Assembly (NCBI GenBank): GCA_016704325.1
Contig: JADJAG010000004.1
Location: 62,001-126,000 of the forward strand
DNA: 64,000 nucleotides
Direction of reading: 5' to 3'
Source: Chitinophagaceae bacterium
GTDB lineage: Bacteria > Bacteroidota > Bacteroidia > Chitinophagales > UBA10324
In this document: positions 17,396 through 26,213 of the stretch, in pieces
Layout of the letters: every line of letters starts with the position of its first letter
How positions within the stretch are numbered: position 1 is the stretch's first letter
The notes under the pieces: model-generated
Databases searched by the model: none
What the model was told of the DNA's origin: nothing
The model's input: the letters and a program-made list of their open reading frames with translations, nothing else
Program-made: the position numbers and the translations under genes

Positions 17396-18444
17396 CGCAT
17401 CACCAACTCACCCCCACAACTCGAACCCGCGCCGGCAGTGCAGCCATAACAATGCTGAGATATTAGTATGTCTCGTTTGCGAAGGAAAGCTGCATCGAAG
17501 CTGCTGATGTGCATGGCTTCCCCATTTTTAATTTTGAGATCGAGCATCTGGTTGAAATCACAATCATATAAAAATCCATCCCAGCCTACGGAGAGTGTAT
17601 TACGGCACATGAGTCCATTCACGGTAGAAGGATTAAAGGCAACAAGTAATTTCTCCATGTAGGATTCATAATTTCCACTCGTGATCAGGAAATCAAGAAA
17701 GCGGCTGATGGGCATGTTGGTGATCGTGTACAGGCTATTGAAAGAAATGTCAAATTCCTCCTGCAATACTTTCTTAAACTGTGATTCCAATACCTGTTGA
17801 CCCGATGAAAGAAAAGCACCTGACGGATTGTACACCAGGTTGAGCAGGAGTCTGCTTCCTTCTTTACCGTAACCTACAGCATTCAGCATCTTCAAAGCTT
17901 TTACTGAGGCTTCGAAGACCCCTGCGCCACGCTGACGGTCGGTGCGGTCGGCATTGTAAAAAGGGAGTGAGCTAACTACTTCTACGCGATGTTCGGCGAA
18001 GAACTGTGGTAGGTCGTGGTATTTCTTATTGGATACAATAATGGTAAGATTGCAACGGTTCAGCACCTTGATTCCTGACTTGCTGCATGCTTCCACAAAC
18101 CACCTGAAATTTGGATTTAATTCCGGTGCGCCACCGGTGATATCAACCGTGGTTATACCGGATGTTTGCAATACGTTCAGGCAATGCTCCATGGTTTCCC
18201 TTGTCATAATTTCCTGTCGGTCGGGCCCGGCATCTACATGGCAATGCTTGCAGGTTTGATTACACATCTTGCCGACATTCACCTGCAGTATCTCTAAAGC
18301 AGCAGGCTTTAACGGGTGAAAACCCAATGTCTCCAGCTTCACTTTGAAAGGAGTGATAGCAGCCGTCTGCACCACTTCATCCAGCAGTTGCAGCTGGCGG
18401 TTGGTTTGTGAGAGTGCGTGGTGTTGGGCTAGGAGGGATTTCAT
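17386..18444 (-). CDS. arsS: Arsenosugar biosynthesis radical SAM protein ArsS
   Basis: This 352-residue radical SAM enzyme has the 4Fe-4S motif Cys-Asn-Gln-Thr-Cys-Lys-His-Cys followed by HVDAGPDRQEIM, a SAM-binding ITGGAPELNP, and the DUF3641-type C-terminus with further cysteines (CYGCTAGAGSSCGG). In the studied cyanobacterial enzyme ArsS moves the 5'-deoxyadenosyl group of SAM onto dimethylarsenite, giving 5'-deoxy-5'-dimethylarsinoyl-adenosine, the arsenosugar precursor. Homologues with selenocysteine exist; this one uses Cys throughout and ends in TAA. It is the last gene of the arsenosugar operon, separated from it by a 341-base gap full of 9-bp repeats that run up to its start codon. 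Confidence 0.93.
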   Translation of the reverse strand: MKSLLAQHHALSQTNRQLQLLDEVVQTAAITPFKVKLETLGFHPLKPAALEILQVNVGKMCNQTCKHCHVDAGPDRQEIMTRETMEHCLNVLQTSGITTVDITGGAPELNPNFRWFVEACSKSGIKVLNRCNLTIIVSNKKYHDLPQFFAEHRVEVVSSLPFYNADRTDRQRGAGVFEASVKALKMLNAVGYGKEGSRLLLNLVYNPSGAFLSSGQQVLESQFKKVLQEEFDISFNSLYTITNMPISRFLDFLITSGNYESYMEKLLVAFNPSTVNGLMCRNTLSVGWDGFLYDCDFNQMLDLKIKNGEAMHISSFDAAFLRKRDILISQHCYGCTAGAGSSCGGELVMRET

Positions 18445-18628
18445 GGGTGAATGGCTGAATGGTTGAATGGTTAAATGGCTGAATGGTTAAATTGTTGAAT
18501 GGTTAAATTGTTAAACTGTTAAATTGTTAAACTGTTGAATTGTTGGGTGGCTGAATGGTTAAATGGTTAAATGGTTGAATGGTTGAATTGCGGAATGGTT
18601 AGATGGTTAAATGGTTGAATTGTTTTGG
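18445..18628. repeat. 9-bp repeat tract forming the arsS leader
   Basis: About twenty units of the type GGTTGAATG/GGTTAAATG/TGTTAAACT run from the base next to the arsS start codon to about 18628. They are the same family as the 7.3 and 56.4 kb tracts. The arsS ribosome-binding region therefore consists of repeat sequence, and no classic Shine-Dalgarno is seen. Confidence 0.85.
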
Positions 18629-18715
18629 AAGCACGGGCTCAGTTTGAATTAAGTAATGATTTGAAAGTTAAATAGGAAAACTAAAAACTCCAGTCTTTCA
18701 ACTATTTACGTTGCC

Positions 18716-18784
18716 TACTCGCTACTCGCTACTTCCGACTTCCGACTTCCGACTAACTACTTCCGACTCACCACTTCCGACTAT
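18716..18784. repeat. ACTTCCGACT simple repeat
   Basis: Several imperfect copies of CTTCCGACT / CTACTCGCTA lie between the AhpD-like gene stop and the 9-bp tract. They are non-coding filler inside the arsenosugar operon. Confidence 0.7.
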
Positions 18785-18785
18785 C

Positions 18786-19121
18786 TCACATCGCAATCTC
18801 CTTCACCTTATTCATCATCTGCGTAGCGTGCACCAAAGAAGCACCGCCGCGAATGGCTGCTGCCACATGTACTGCCTCCATCATCTGCTCTTCCGTGCAG
18901 CCTTTGGTCATGGTATCTTCTGAATAAGCATCAATGCAATATGGACATTGAATGGCATGTGCCACTGCCAGCGCTATCAACGATTTTTCTCGGGCTGTGA
19001 GTGCACCTTCCGCAAACACATCGCCATACCAACTGAAAAATTTATCGGCCAGCGGCTTATCGAATTCAGAAATGTTGCCAAACTTCTTAAGGTCTTCCGG
19101 GTTGTAATATGTTTTCATCAA
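18786..19121 (-). CDS. AhpD-like arsenosugar-associated peroxidase-family protein
   Basis: This 111-residue protein of the carboxymuconolactone decarboxylase/AhpD fold carries the redox pair Cys-Pro-Tyr-Cys and the downstream EEQMMEAVHVAAAIRGGASLVHA helix typical of the subfamily that accompanies ArsS. Database naming of this group is arsenosugar biosynthesis-associated peroxidase-like protein. The role is not established; a thiol-disulfide step on arsenic or protection of the radical enzyme is plausible. It lies between the phosphorylase gene (107 bases upstream) and arsS on the same strand. Confidence 0.88.
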   Translation of the reverse strand: MMKTYYNPEDLKKFGNISEFDKPLADKFFSWYGDVFAEGALTAREKSLIALAVAHAIQCPYCIDAYSEDTMTKGCTEEQMMEAVHVAAAIRGGASLVHATQMMNKVKEIAM

Positions 19122-19228
19122 CTGTATTTAAAATGGTTTAGAATGATTATTGAGAATTGACTATTGTATATCGATCAGTTATAGACAAGCCTGGCGACGA
19201 AGCATTCTCTTTGCAATATTATTTATGA

Positions 19229-20071
19229 TTAATGGCCCGGCTTATCATCTAAAACATTTACCAGGTTTTCAAAGAGTGCTGTTAAGTGTACCTCCGCTTT
19301 TGCTGCAGTCGCAATGATTTCCGTAATATCAACCGGTTGCAGGTTATCCGGATCGCATTCATCGGTGATTACAGAAACGGCAGCTACCGGCAACGACATG
19401 TGATTGGCTACAATCACTTCCGGAACGGTTGACATGCCCACGGCATCGGCACCAATCATTCTTAAAAACCGGTATTCAGCTCTTGTTTCCAGGTTAGGTC
19501 CATTCACGGCCACGTAAACACCTTTATGCAACTTCAGGTTCATCTGCGACGCACATTGTTCCATTTTCTGATTGATTGCTGCATCATATGGACGGCTCAT
19601 GTCAGGATAACGCGGTCCCAGTTCATCAAAATTTTTTCCGGTTAGTGGATTGAATGGCTGCATATTGATATGATCGTCAATAACCATGAGCGAGCCTTTT
19701 TTCATGGAGGGATTTAATCCGCCGGCCGCATTGGAGATCAGCAACTGCTTTATGCCCAGTTGTTTCAGTACACGAACCGGAAACGTAACCTGTTGCACGC
19801 TATAACCTTCATACAGGTGGAACCTTCCCTGCAGGGCCACTACTTTTTTGCCCGCCAGCATGCCGTAGATCAGTTTGCCTTTGTGATATTCTACGGTAGA
19901 AAGCGGGAAGTGCGGTATATCAATATAATCTATCTCCACTTCACAATCGATCTTTGAGGCAAGGTTTCCCAACCCGGTGCCAAGTATGATTCCTGTCTGC
20001 GGAGCTGTTACCCCTTTGGATTGTATAAACTGAAGCGCTTCATGCAATTCATTCAACAGTTTCATAGGCAT
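19229..20071 (-). CDS. Purine-nucleoside phosphorylase (PNP/MTAP family)
   Basis: This 280-residue class I trimeric phosphorylase has the phosphate loop GIILGTGLGNL, the SNAAGGLNP ribose/phosphate loop, NGPNLETRAEYRFLR and the DAVGMSTVPEVIVANH motif. The purine-contact loop reads ITDECDPDN: Asp takes the place of the Asn that selects 6-oxopurines in mammalian PNP, as in adenine-specific MTAP, although other Bacteroidota PNPs may share it. Within an arsenosugar operon it may remove adenine from the ArsS product to expose the arsenic-bearing ribose, but a plain salvage role cannot be excluded. Two in-frame ATGs six bases apart (20071, 20065) are both possible starts. Confidence 0.9.
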   Translation of the reverse strand: MPMKLLNELHEALQFIQSKGVTAPQTGIILGTGLGNLASKIDCEVEIDYIDIPHFPLSTVEYHKGKLIYGMLAGKKVVALQGRFHLYEGYSVQQVTFPVRVLKQLGIKQLLISNAAGGLNPSMKKGSLMVIDDHINMQPFNPLTGKNFDELGPRYPDMSRPYDAAINQKMEQCASQMNLKLHKGVYVAVNGPNLETRAEYRFLRMIGADAVGMSTVPEVIVANHMSLPVAAVSVITDECDPDNLQPVDITEIIATAAKAEVHLTALFENLVNVLDDKPGH

Positions 20072-20147
20072 ACTTTTTCTTATACGATATTGGTTAGATG
20101 ACGTCTCTTGTCTCCGGTTATTAATGGTCTGCAGGTAAAGAAACCTC

Positions 20148-20753
20148 TCAAGATGCGATATTTTTTACTGCATCCAGATCAGCTTCCGTATCAATGTCGG
20201 TGAGTTCCTCCAATAGTTTGTAAGTACCATTAATGTTACGGATATCTATGAGCGTATCGTGCAATACTTCATCGGAGCTCCAACGTTTATTTTTGAAAAC
20301 GGATGCATAAAAAGTAGCCATACCTAATAAATAATAACCTCCGTCATGTGTAGGGCCAATCACAAAATTATTCGAGGGAAGTCCGGCAAATGCTTCTTTG
20401 ATAATCTTAGGTGTTATGTCGAAGCAATCACTGCCGATAATAATGGCTTTGCGATAACCTTTGCTGAAAGCGAATTTAAAAGCATTCGCCATCCTTTTAC
20501 CAAGGTCACTGCCTTCCTGTACTTTTTTATCGTAAATGGTTTCTTCCCAGATATCACCAGTTATCACCTCATCTGAATAGAAGACGATCTTATCAACTTC
20601 CAGTTGCTGAGTGGTCTTCATGGTATGTTCCAGCAACTGGTGATAGATAGCCAATGCCTTTTCTTCACCCATGGTTTTTGCCAGACGGGTTTTCACCTTG
20701 CCGGGAATTGGGTTTTTTACGAAAATCATCAATACGCTATCGTGCTGCTTCAT
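20148..20753 (-). CDS. TIGR04282-family arsenosugar biosynthesis glycosyltransferase
   Basis: This 201-residue GT-A-like protein of the DUF2064 group has an N-terminal nucleotide-binding start (VLMIFVKNPIPGKVKTRLAKTMG), a SDLGKRMANAF helix, the acidic IIGSDCFDIT motif at the expected metal site, and GPTHDGGYYLLGM. NCBI models name this family after its co-occurrence with ArsS; it would add or exchange the aglycone on the arsenoribose. Its start overlaps the stop of the DUF547 gene by four bases (ATGA), so the two are translationally coupled. Confidence 0.88.
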   Translation of the reverse strand: MKQHDSVLMIFVKNPIPGKVKTRLAKTMGEEKALAIYHQLLEHTMKTTQQLEVDKIVFYSDEVITGDIWEETIYDKKVQEGSDLGKRMANAFKFAFSKGYRKAIIIGSDCFDITPKIIKEAFAGLPSNNFVIGPTHDGGYYLLGMATFYASVFKNKRWSSDEVLHDTLIDIRNINGTYKLLEELTDIDTEADLDAVKNIAS

Positions 20754-21466
20754 GGTGTATCATTTAAACTCCAGTCATAAGTCAGGTACTGTATGGTTGC
20801 CGTTGGGGCAATCCGGGTAGCCGACCAGCCATTCAGAAAATCAATCACACTGCCTCTCAACATAAAATCTTTTGCATACCAGTTGAAGATTTCAGAAACT
20901 TCCACCTTACCGGCTGTGATTTTATTTTTTGAAGCATCATTAATGAAAGAAGTGGTGAGTGTATTTAACTGCACCTCCAGTTGCTCCGGCTTAAAAGCAC
21001 CATTCAACAATTTGGGACACGATTTGGCAGCACAATTGATGGCAAAATGAATGCGGGGCTCGCTAAACCGCTTTCTCAATATTTCGTTTTCAATGTAGTT
21101 GAGTGAGTACCTTCTTCCGGATACGGTAATAAATTCCAGGTCCCATGGCTTTCCGTCGTTGATCTCCCGGATACTTTTTAGCGGATAATGTTGTAACACC
21201 AATTGCAAAGTGGCAGCATTATACAGATTGATCCAATAAGCAAGTTGTACGTTTTTCGCAACCGTTGCAGATGGCTCTTTGGAAGCCAGTTCCAGCAATA
21301 AAGACTGCAGCACGGCTTCATCGGCTTTCATATTCTTATAATTAACCACACCGGCAGCCGTTACATGCGTCTTTAACCATTGATCGTACCAGGCCATGCC
21401 GGATGCCGGCGGGGCAACAGGTGCACAGCCGGACAGCATTGAGGATATTAAAAAAATAAGAATCAT
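20750..21466 (-). CDS. DUF547 lipoprotein, first gene of the arsenosugar operon
   Basis: I start at the codon beginning 21466 because it opens a lipoprotein signal (MILIFLISSMLSGC); the 20 codons upstream look untranslated. The DUF547 domain follows, with YWINLYNAATLQLVLQHYP, WDLEFITVSGRRYSLNYIEN and the conserved IHFAINCAAKSCPKL cysteines. The domain has a thiol-peptidase-like arrangement in some descriptions, but its chemistry is not settled. It overlaps the glycosyltransferase by four bases and appears to lead the arsenosugar transcript, which ties a cell-envelope protein to that pathway. Confidence 0.85.
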   Translation of the reverse strand: MILIFLISSMLSGCAPVAPPASGMAWYDQWLKTHVTAAGVVNYKNMKADEAVLQSLLLELASKEPSATVAKNVQLAYWINLYNAATLQLVLQHYPLKSIREINDGKPWDLEFITVSGRRYSLNYIENEILRKRFSEPRIHFAINCAAKSCPKLLNGAFKPEQLEVQLNTLTTSFINDASKNKITAGKVEVSEIFNWYAKDFMLRGSVIDFLNGWSATRIAPTATIQYLTYDWSLNDTP

Positions 21467-21755
21467 TGTGTGGTTCGTAACCTGAATTTTACATTGCACC
21501 GGGAAACAGGTGCTGAATGAAAGCAAAGAAAGAAAATTCCCCCCTGATCGTCATAATTTTTTCCGGCATCCGGAATTTGTTTGCAATTTGATGGTGCGGT
21601 TGAAAGGGAATGACCAAACCGTTTAAGTCAAAGTGCATTTCAGAATTAGATGAGGAAAGAATAATAACCGATAACATGCAATGATTGTTCCGAAAACAGC
21701 ATTCATGGTTGAATTATGTTAAACCTTACCAATTAATAACCCGTATTGTAAAACG

Positions 21756-22913
21756 ATGCCTGCCTATCCATCTGTAATTAAGTCGAAGCTGCCAAAAACA
21801 GGCACTACCATTTTTACCATTATGTCTGCCCTGGCACAGGAACATGGTGCCATCAACCTCTCACAGGGATTTCCCGACTTCTTATGTGATGATAAGCTGA
21901 TTGGCCTCGTAGAGCAATACATGCGCAAAGGCATGAACCAATATGCCCCGATGCCGGGAATACTGCCACTGCGTGAAGCCATTGCCGAAAAAGCAATGCG
22001 ACTCTATGCGGCTGCCTACAACCCTGACACCGAGATAACAGTTACTGCCGGTGGTACGGAAGCCATCTATGCAGCCATTACTGCCGTAGTGGATGAAGGT
22101 GATGAGGTGATCATCTTTGAACCCGCTTATGATTGTTATGCGCCCTCGGTAACACTGAATGGCGGCATACCCATTTATGTAGAACTGGAACCACCCGGTT
22201 ATTCGATTGACTGGAACGATGTGAAGAAGCTGATCAACCAACGTACCCGTATGATCATCATCAACACGCCCCACAACCCGAGCGGCATGGTGATGACAGC
22301 ACAGGACATGAAGCAACTGCAAAAAATCACGCAGAATACCGACATCATCATCCTGAGCGATGAAGTGTATGAACACATCATCTTCGATGGTGCGGAGCAT
22401 CAGAGTGTGATGCGCTACCCTAAGCTTGCGGAAAGGAGCTTCGTCGTATTTTCATTCGGCAAAACCTACCACAATACCGGATGGAAGATGGGCTATTGCC
22501 TGGCACCTGTGGAGCTGATGCGGGAATTTCGAAAGGCACATCAGTTTATTGTGTTCTCTGCCAATACACCTATGCAACACGCTTATGCCGATATCATGAA
22601 AGATCCGTCGCATTACCTGCGCCTCAGCGAATTTTACCAGGAAAAGCGCGACTATTTCCTGAAGCTGATTTCCGGTTCCCGCTTTAAGGCAACACCTGCT
22701 TCAGGCAGTTATTTCCAGATGCTGGATTACAAAAACATCAGCAAAGAGAAGGACACCGATTTTGCCGTGAAGCTCACTAAAGAGATTGGCGTGGCTTCTA
22801 TTCCCACTTCCGTCTTTTATCACCATGGTATGGATCATCAGATGCTGCGGTTTTGTTTTGCCAAAGGAAAAGAAACACTGGAGCAGGCTGCAGAGAAACT
22901 GCTGAAAGTGTGA
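21756..22913 (+). CDS. Methionine aminotransferase (class I PLP enzyme)
   Basis: This 385-residue fold-type I aminotransferase has INLSQGFPDF, NQYAPMPGILPLREAI, TVTAGGTEAIYAAI, the INTPHNPSGM substrate loop, ILSDEVYEH, and the PLP lysine Lys236 in SFGKTYHNTGWKMGY. The sequence matches the YbdL-like methionine aminotransferases that regenerate methionine from 2-oxo-4-methylthiobutyrate, the last step of methionine salvage. It is divergent from the arsenosugar operon across a 290-base gap with no recognisable riboswitch. A SAM- and nucleoside-related job would fit its neighbour, but this may be coincidence. Confidence 0.9.
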   Translation: MPAYPSVIKSKLPKTGTTIFTIMSALAQEHGAINLSQGFPDFLCDDKLIGLVEQYMRKGMNQYAPMPGILPLREAIAEKAMRLYAAAYNPDTEITVTAGGTEAIYAAITAVVDEGDEVIIFEPAYDCYAPSVTLNGGIPIYVELEPPGYSIDWNDVKKLINQRTRMIIINTPHNPSGMVMTAQDMKQLQKITQNTDIIILSDEVYEHIIFDGAEHQSVMRYPKLAERSFVVFSFGKTYHNTGWKMGYCLAPVELMREFRKAHQFIVFSANTPMQHAYADIMKDPSHYLRLSEFYQEKRDYFLKLISGSRFKATPASGSYFQMLDYKNISKEKDTDFAVKLTKEIGVASIPTSVFYHHGMDHQMLRFCFAKGKETLEQAAEKLLKV

Positions 22914-22987
22914 AAAATGATTGCGGATTGAAAATTGACGATTGCGGATGGAGCGGAAACCGGTAGGTTTTATAATTAAATGGGATT

Positions 22988-24412
22988 ATGCTGAAAAGTG
23001 ATGGCAATCAAATTCTCTTCGTACAGGATATCATCCTGTTGCCACTTTTCATCATGGTTGTGCTGCTTGTTGCATTCATTATTAAGAATACCCGGTATAA
23101 AAATGTAACCGAAGCAAAGTACTTTATTCCTGCATTGCTTATTAAGATTATTGGAGGACTTGCAATGGGTTCCGTCTATCTGTTCTACTATGGAGGTGGT
23201 GATACATTCTATTATTATTATGATGCTAAGACATTCAGCGATTCCATCAGACAATCGTTCGGACTTTTTCTGAAGTTGTTATTCCTTCCTGCTAAGACCA
23301 TTACAATTGACACGTATGAAAGTACCAAATGGCTGGTGTATTTCAACGATCATTCCGGATGGGCTGCGGCTAAGGTATTTGGTATCCTGAGCATACTTAC
23401 ATTACACTCTTATCCTGCCATGACGGTGCTTATTGCATCGCTTTCCTTTACCGGCGCCTGGGCATTATACCGCACTTTTACTGACCTGTATCCAAAATTA
23501 TATAAACAGTTTGCCCTGGCTATTTTATTCATGCCTTCTGTTTTTTTTTGGGGTTCGGGAATACTCAAAGACTCGATTACATTCGGTTGCCTGGGCTGGA
23601 TGGCCTATACAGCTTACCTGATTTTTTTTAAGGGCCGGAATATTTTTTGGAATAGCGTGGTGTTATTTTTTACCGGTTACCTGGCCATCATGTTGAAGGC
23701 ATATATCGTAATTAGTTTTGTGCCTGCACTGTTATTCTGGATATTTTTTACCTATCGCAGCAAGATTCAAAATCAATTTATAAAAGTAGTCTCCGGCCCG
23801 GCATTGTTTACTATTGCTTTGTTGTTTGCCTTTCTGATGGTGCAGCTTTTAGGTGCTGAGTTTTCAAGATATTCTTTGCAGAATGTGATGGAAACGGCGG
23901 AAACATTTCAATCATGGCATGGTTATTTGGCAGAGAATGCGAATGCCTCCGGATATACGCTTGGTGCGTTTGATGGTTCATTAGGAAGTATGATCACCAA
24001 GATTCCGGCTGCGGTTAATGTAACGTTGTTCAGACCGTATCTATGGGAAGTAAACAACATCGTTATGCTGGCAGCTGCGTTGGAGAGCTTGTTGTTGCTT
24101 GGGTTCACCTTATACATTCTTATTCGAAACGGAGTTGGAAGAACCTTTACTTCTATACTCACCAATCCAACAGTATTCTTTTGCCTTTTCTTTGCAATAG
24201 CCTTTGCTTTTGCGGTTGGATTTACTACCTATAATTTTGGTGCGCTTGTTCGTTACAAGATTCCATGTATCCCATTTTTCCTGGCAGGACTTATGATTCT
24301 AAACCTGGAAACCACTGAAAAGCGGATTGCAGCATCAAGGGAAAGAGCAACTAGAAGAAGCAGGTCTCTGGAAAAAGCAAAGCGGACACACGCTATTGAA
24401 AATACCATTTAA
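22988..24412 (+). CDS. Polytopic membrane protein, GT-C-like, unknown
   Basis: This 474-residue protein has roughly ten hydrophobic segments and a short cytoplasmic basic tail (ERATRRSRSLEKAKRTH). After the second segment comes YYGGGDTFYYYYDA, an acidic loop in the place where GT-C glycosyltransferases hold their catalytic Asp, and later FWGSGILKDS. It resembles uncharacterised Bacteroidota membrane proteins found near polysaccharide genes. It is the first gene of the glycan region and the only plus-strand one for 10 kb. A lipid-linked sugar transferase is the best guess, but I do not recognise the family. Confidence 0.65.
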   Translation: MLKSDGNQILFVQDIILLPLFIMVVLLVAFIIKNTRYKNVTEAKYFIPALLIKIIGGLAMGSVYLFYYGGGDTFYYYYDAKTFSDSIRQSFGLFLKLLFLPAKTITIDTYESTKWLVYFNDHSGWAAAKVFGILSILTLHSYPAMTVLIASLSFTGAWALYRTFTDLYPKLYKQFALAILFMPSVFFWGSGILKDSITFGCLGWMAYTAYLIFFKGRNIFWNSVVLFFTGYLAIMLKAYIVISFVPALLFWIFFTYRSKIQNQFIKVVSGPALFTIALLFAFLMVQLLGAEFSRYSLQNVMETAETFQSWHGYLAENANASGYTLGAFDGSLGSMITKIPAAVNVTLFRPYLWEVNNIVMLAAALESLLLLGFTLYILIRNGVGRTFTSILTNPTVFFCLFFAIAFAFAVGFTTYNFGALVRYKIPCIPFFLAGLMILNLETTEKRIAASRERATRRSRSLEKAKRTHAIENTI

Positions 24413-24431
24413 CCGGTGAATCATTGCTGCA

Positions 24432-25262
24432 TTACTTTTTAAATGAATTTTCTGTTCCGGCATTCTTTTTTTGTATGGGCGAAGCTTCCTCAGTCAAAAC
24501 AAAATTTCCAAGCATGTGGTCTAATCGTCTTTTTCTGAGATATTTTGCTAAGCTATAGAGCACAGGAACTTTATATCTGTTCACGATATCAGAAAGTATG
24601 AATTTGAAGGTATGCTTCGGCAAATAGTCGATTGACGATTTGAAATTTTTTGTTTGAATGATTAAAGGATACAATACCCTGAGTGAATCAAAGCAATTTT
24701 TCTTGTCATAGTAATAGTGCCATGAATCAGCAGTTACTTTGATAGGCAGAATATGGTTACACATGTTTAAAGCGGCGCGTCGGCTAATCACGTAAGCTGT
24801 AGCAGTAATTGTCTGACGCATATCAATTGGATAATATAAGAAACCGGATTGAATTTCTTTTCTGCCGATGGTACTCAATGCTGCTTTTCTGAATGAAGTA
24901 CAATACAACAGTATTACTTCACTTTCTTGCAATTGCATGCTGATTTCTTCCAGGATCGTATTAATATTGGAGGGAAGTACCACATCATCTTCCACGATAA
25001 ATGCAGCTGCTTCATCTGTTTTTAGAAATTCCCGATAGGCATTCAAATGCGACAAAGCGCAGCCAATTGCTCCATTCGATAACCAGACCGGATGTTTGTT
25101 TACTTCTTCTATATCACAACAATCCTCAATATCTTTTGTGGTGAGCGTTTCGCCATCTATTGCATTGATTATAGTATAATTCAGTTGCCTTTCGGTTAAA
25201 TGTAATTTTATGTAGCGGGCCCTTTCTTTCGACCTTGCAAGGCTTATGGCATATGTTTTCAT
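24432..25262 (-). CDS. Glycosyltransferase family 25 protein
   Basis: This 276-residue protein starts MKTYAISLARSKERARYI, the usual opening of GT25 LPS beta-galactosyltransferases, followed by INAIDGETL, the GAIGCALSHLNAYREFL motif and the acidic FIVEDDVVL metal-binding stretch. It would transfer a sugar (often galactose) to lipooligosaccharide or a glycan in the cytoplasm. Its start overlaps the end of the FkbM methyltransferase gene by four bases, so the two are coupled. The C-terminal 50 residues are basic and may sit on the membrane. Confidence 0.88.
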   Translation of the reverse strand: MKTYAISLARSKERARYIKLHLTERQLNYTIINAIDGETLTTKDIEDCCDIEEVNKHPVWLSNGAIGCALSHLNAYREFLKTDEAAAFIVEDDVVLPSNINTILEEISMQLQESEVILLYCTSFRKAALSTIGRKEIQSGFLYYPIDMRQTITATAYVISRRAALNMCNHILPIKVTADSWHYYYDKKNCFDSLRVLYPLIIQTKNFKSSIDYLPKHTFKFILSDIVNRYKVPVLYSLAKYLRKRRLDHMLGNFVLTEEASPIQKKNAGTENSFKK

Positions 25263-26062
25263 TGGAGCGTATACAGATTAAGTTGCTTCATAACTACCCG
25301 CTTTAAATATCCATATGATGCCAATAGCTCATCAATTCCGGATTCGTTTTGTGCCATACCATGCAAAGCCTGCGGATGAATTTCAATAAGTATGTTTTTG
25401 AATACTTTCTCGCGGAGCAGCATTGTAGCTCCATTTAATGCTTCATATTCGAATCCTTCAATGTCAATTTTTATCAGTTTGATATCAGCAGGGAATTGAT
25501 ATCTCAGATGATCCAAAGTAACTACTTTCACCAGCTGCGTACCATACAATTTACTCCTTAACCAGGGAGCAGAAATAGTAAAATTGTATGCATCAGAAAA
25601 GCTGGATGCCCCTGTATTTGTAGATGGATACAGCTTAAGCAACAATTCACCGTTTTCAGCACCAATGCCATATGGAATTAACTCAATATTAGACAGACCA
25701 TTTAACTGACAATTCTTGATGATTATTTCCCACAATCTTTCCTGGGGTTCAATGGCAAATACCTTTCCTTGCGTACCGCAAATTTTTCCGGCCAGTATTG
25801 AAAAGTACCCTTCATTACAACCAAGATCCACAAAGGTATCTCCTGCGCTTAATAAGCTAACAATCACATCCGTTGTTTCAGGTTCATACGTACCTTGCTT
25901 CTGCAGTTGCAATCCGAGGTTGGAGACCGGATCAATGAAGTAGATGCTGTTGTCTTTGAGTTGTATGGCTTTTCTCCTTATGCGAAGTATATACTTTGCC
26001 AATAACCTGATTTCTACGGGGCGTAATTTATTTCCAATAAAATCCAGCAGTTGTAGGTTCAT
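25259..26062 (-). CDS. FkbM-family SAM methyltransferase
   Basis: This 267-residue protein has a class I methyltransferase core: motif I FVDLGCNEGYFSILA, an acidic strand end VFAIEPQ, and the FkbM signature LIKIDIEGFEYEALNGA with ILIEIHPQAL further on. Family members O-methylate sugars or polyketides, and in a glycan locus a sugar hydroxyl is the likely target. It sits directly before the GT25 gene with a four-base overlap, suggesting that methylation and transfer act on the same residue. Confidence 0.9.
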   Translation of the reverse strand: MNLQLLDFIGNKLRPVEIRLLAKYILRIRRKAIQLKDNSIYFIDPVSNLGLQLQKQGTYEPETTDVIVSLLSAGDTFVDLGCNEGYFSILAGKICGTQGKVFAIEPQERLWEIIIKNCQLNGLSNIELIPYGIGAENGELLLKLYPSTNTGASSFSDAYNFTISAPWLRSKLYGTQLVKVVTLDHLRYQFPADIKLIKIDIEGFEYEALNGATMLLREKVFKNILIEIHPQALHGMAQNESGIDELLASYGYLKRVVMKQLNLYTLQ

Positions 26063-26213
26063 TTTTTCCGGTAATCAGCTGTAAGTAATTCAAAAAGCAG
26101 GCAAAGTTGCAAAAATAGGCATGCTTTGCTTCAGATAGGAGTTGATTTTTGTTTTAACGTGAGAGCAATTAAGCGGCATTTGACATGCATAAATGGATAC
26201 CATTTTTTGCTAT

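Noticed and set aside
17386..18444. Selenocysteine form of ArsS
   Set aside because: The C-terminal positions are Cys codons and the gene ends in TAA with no in-frame TGA, so no Sec is needed.
21467..21755. SAM riboswitch before the methionine aminotransferase
   Set aside because: I could not find the paired helices or conserved core of a known SAM riboswitch class.
21882..22400. 172-codon open frame opposite the aminotransferase gene
   Set aside because: Antisense shadow of a strongly conserved coding region.
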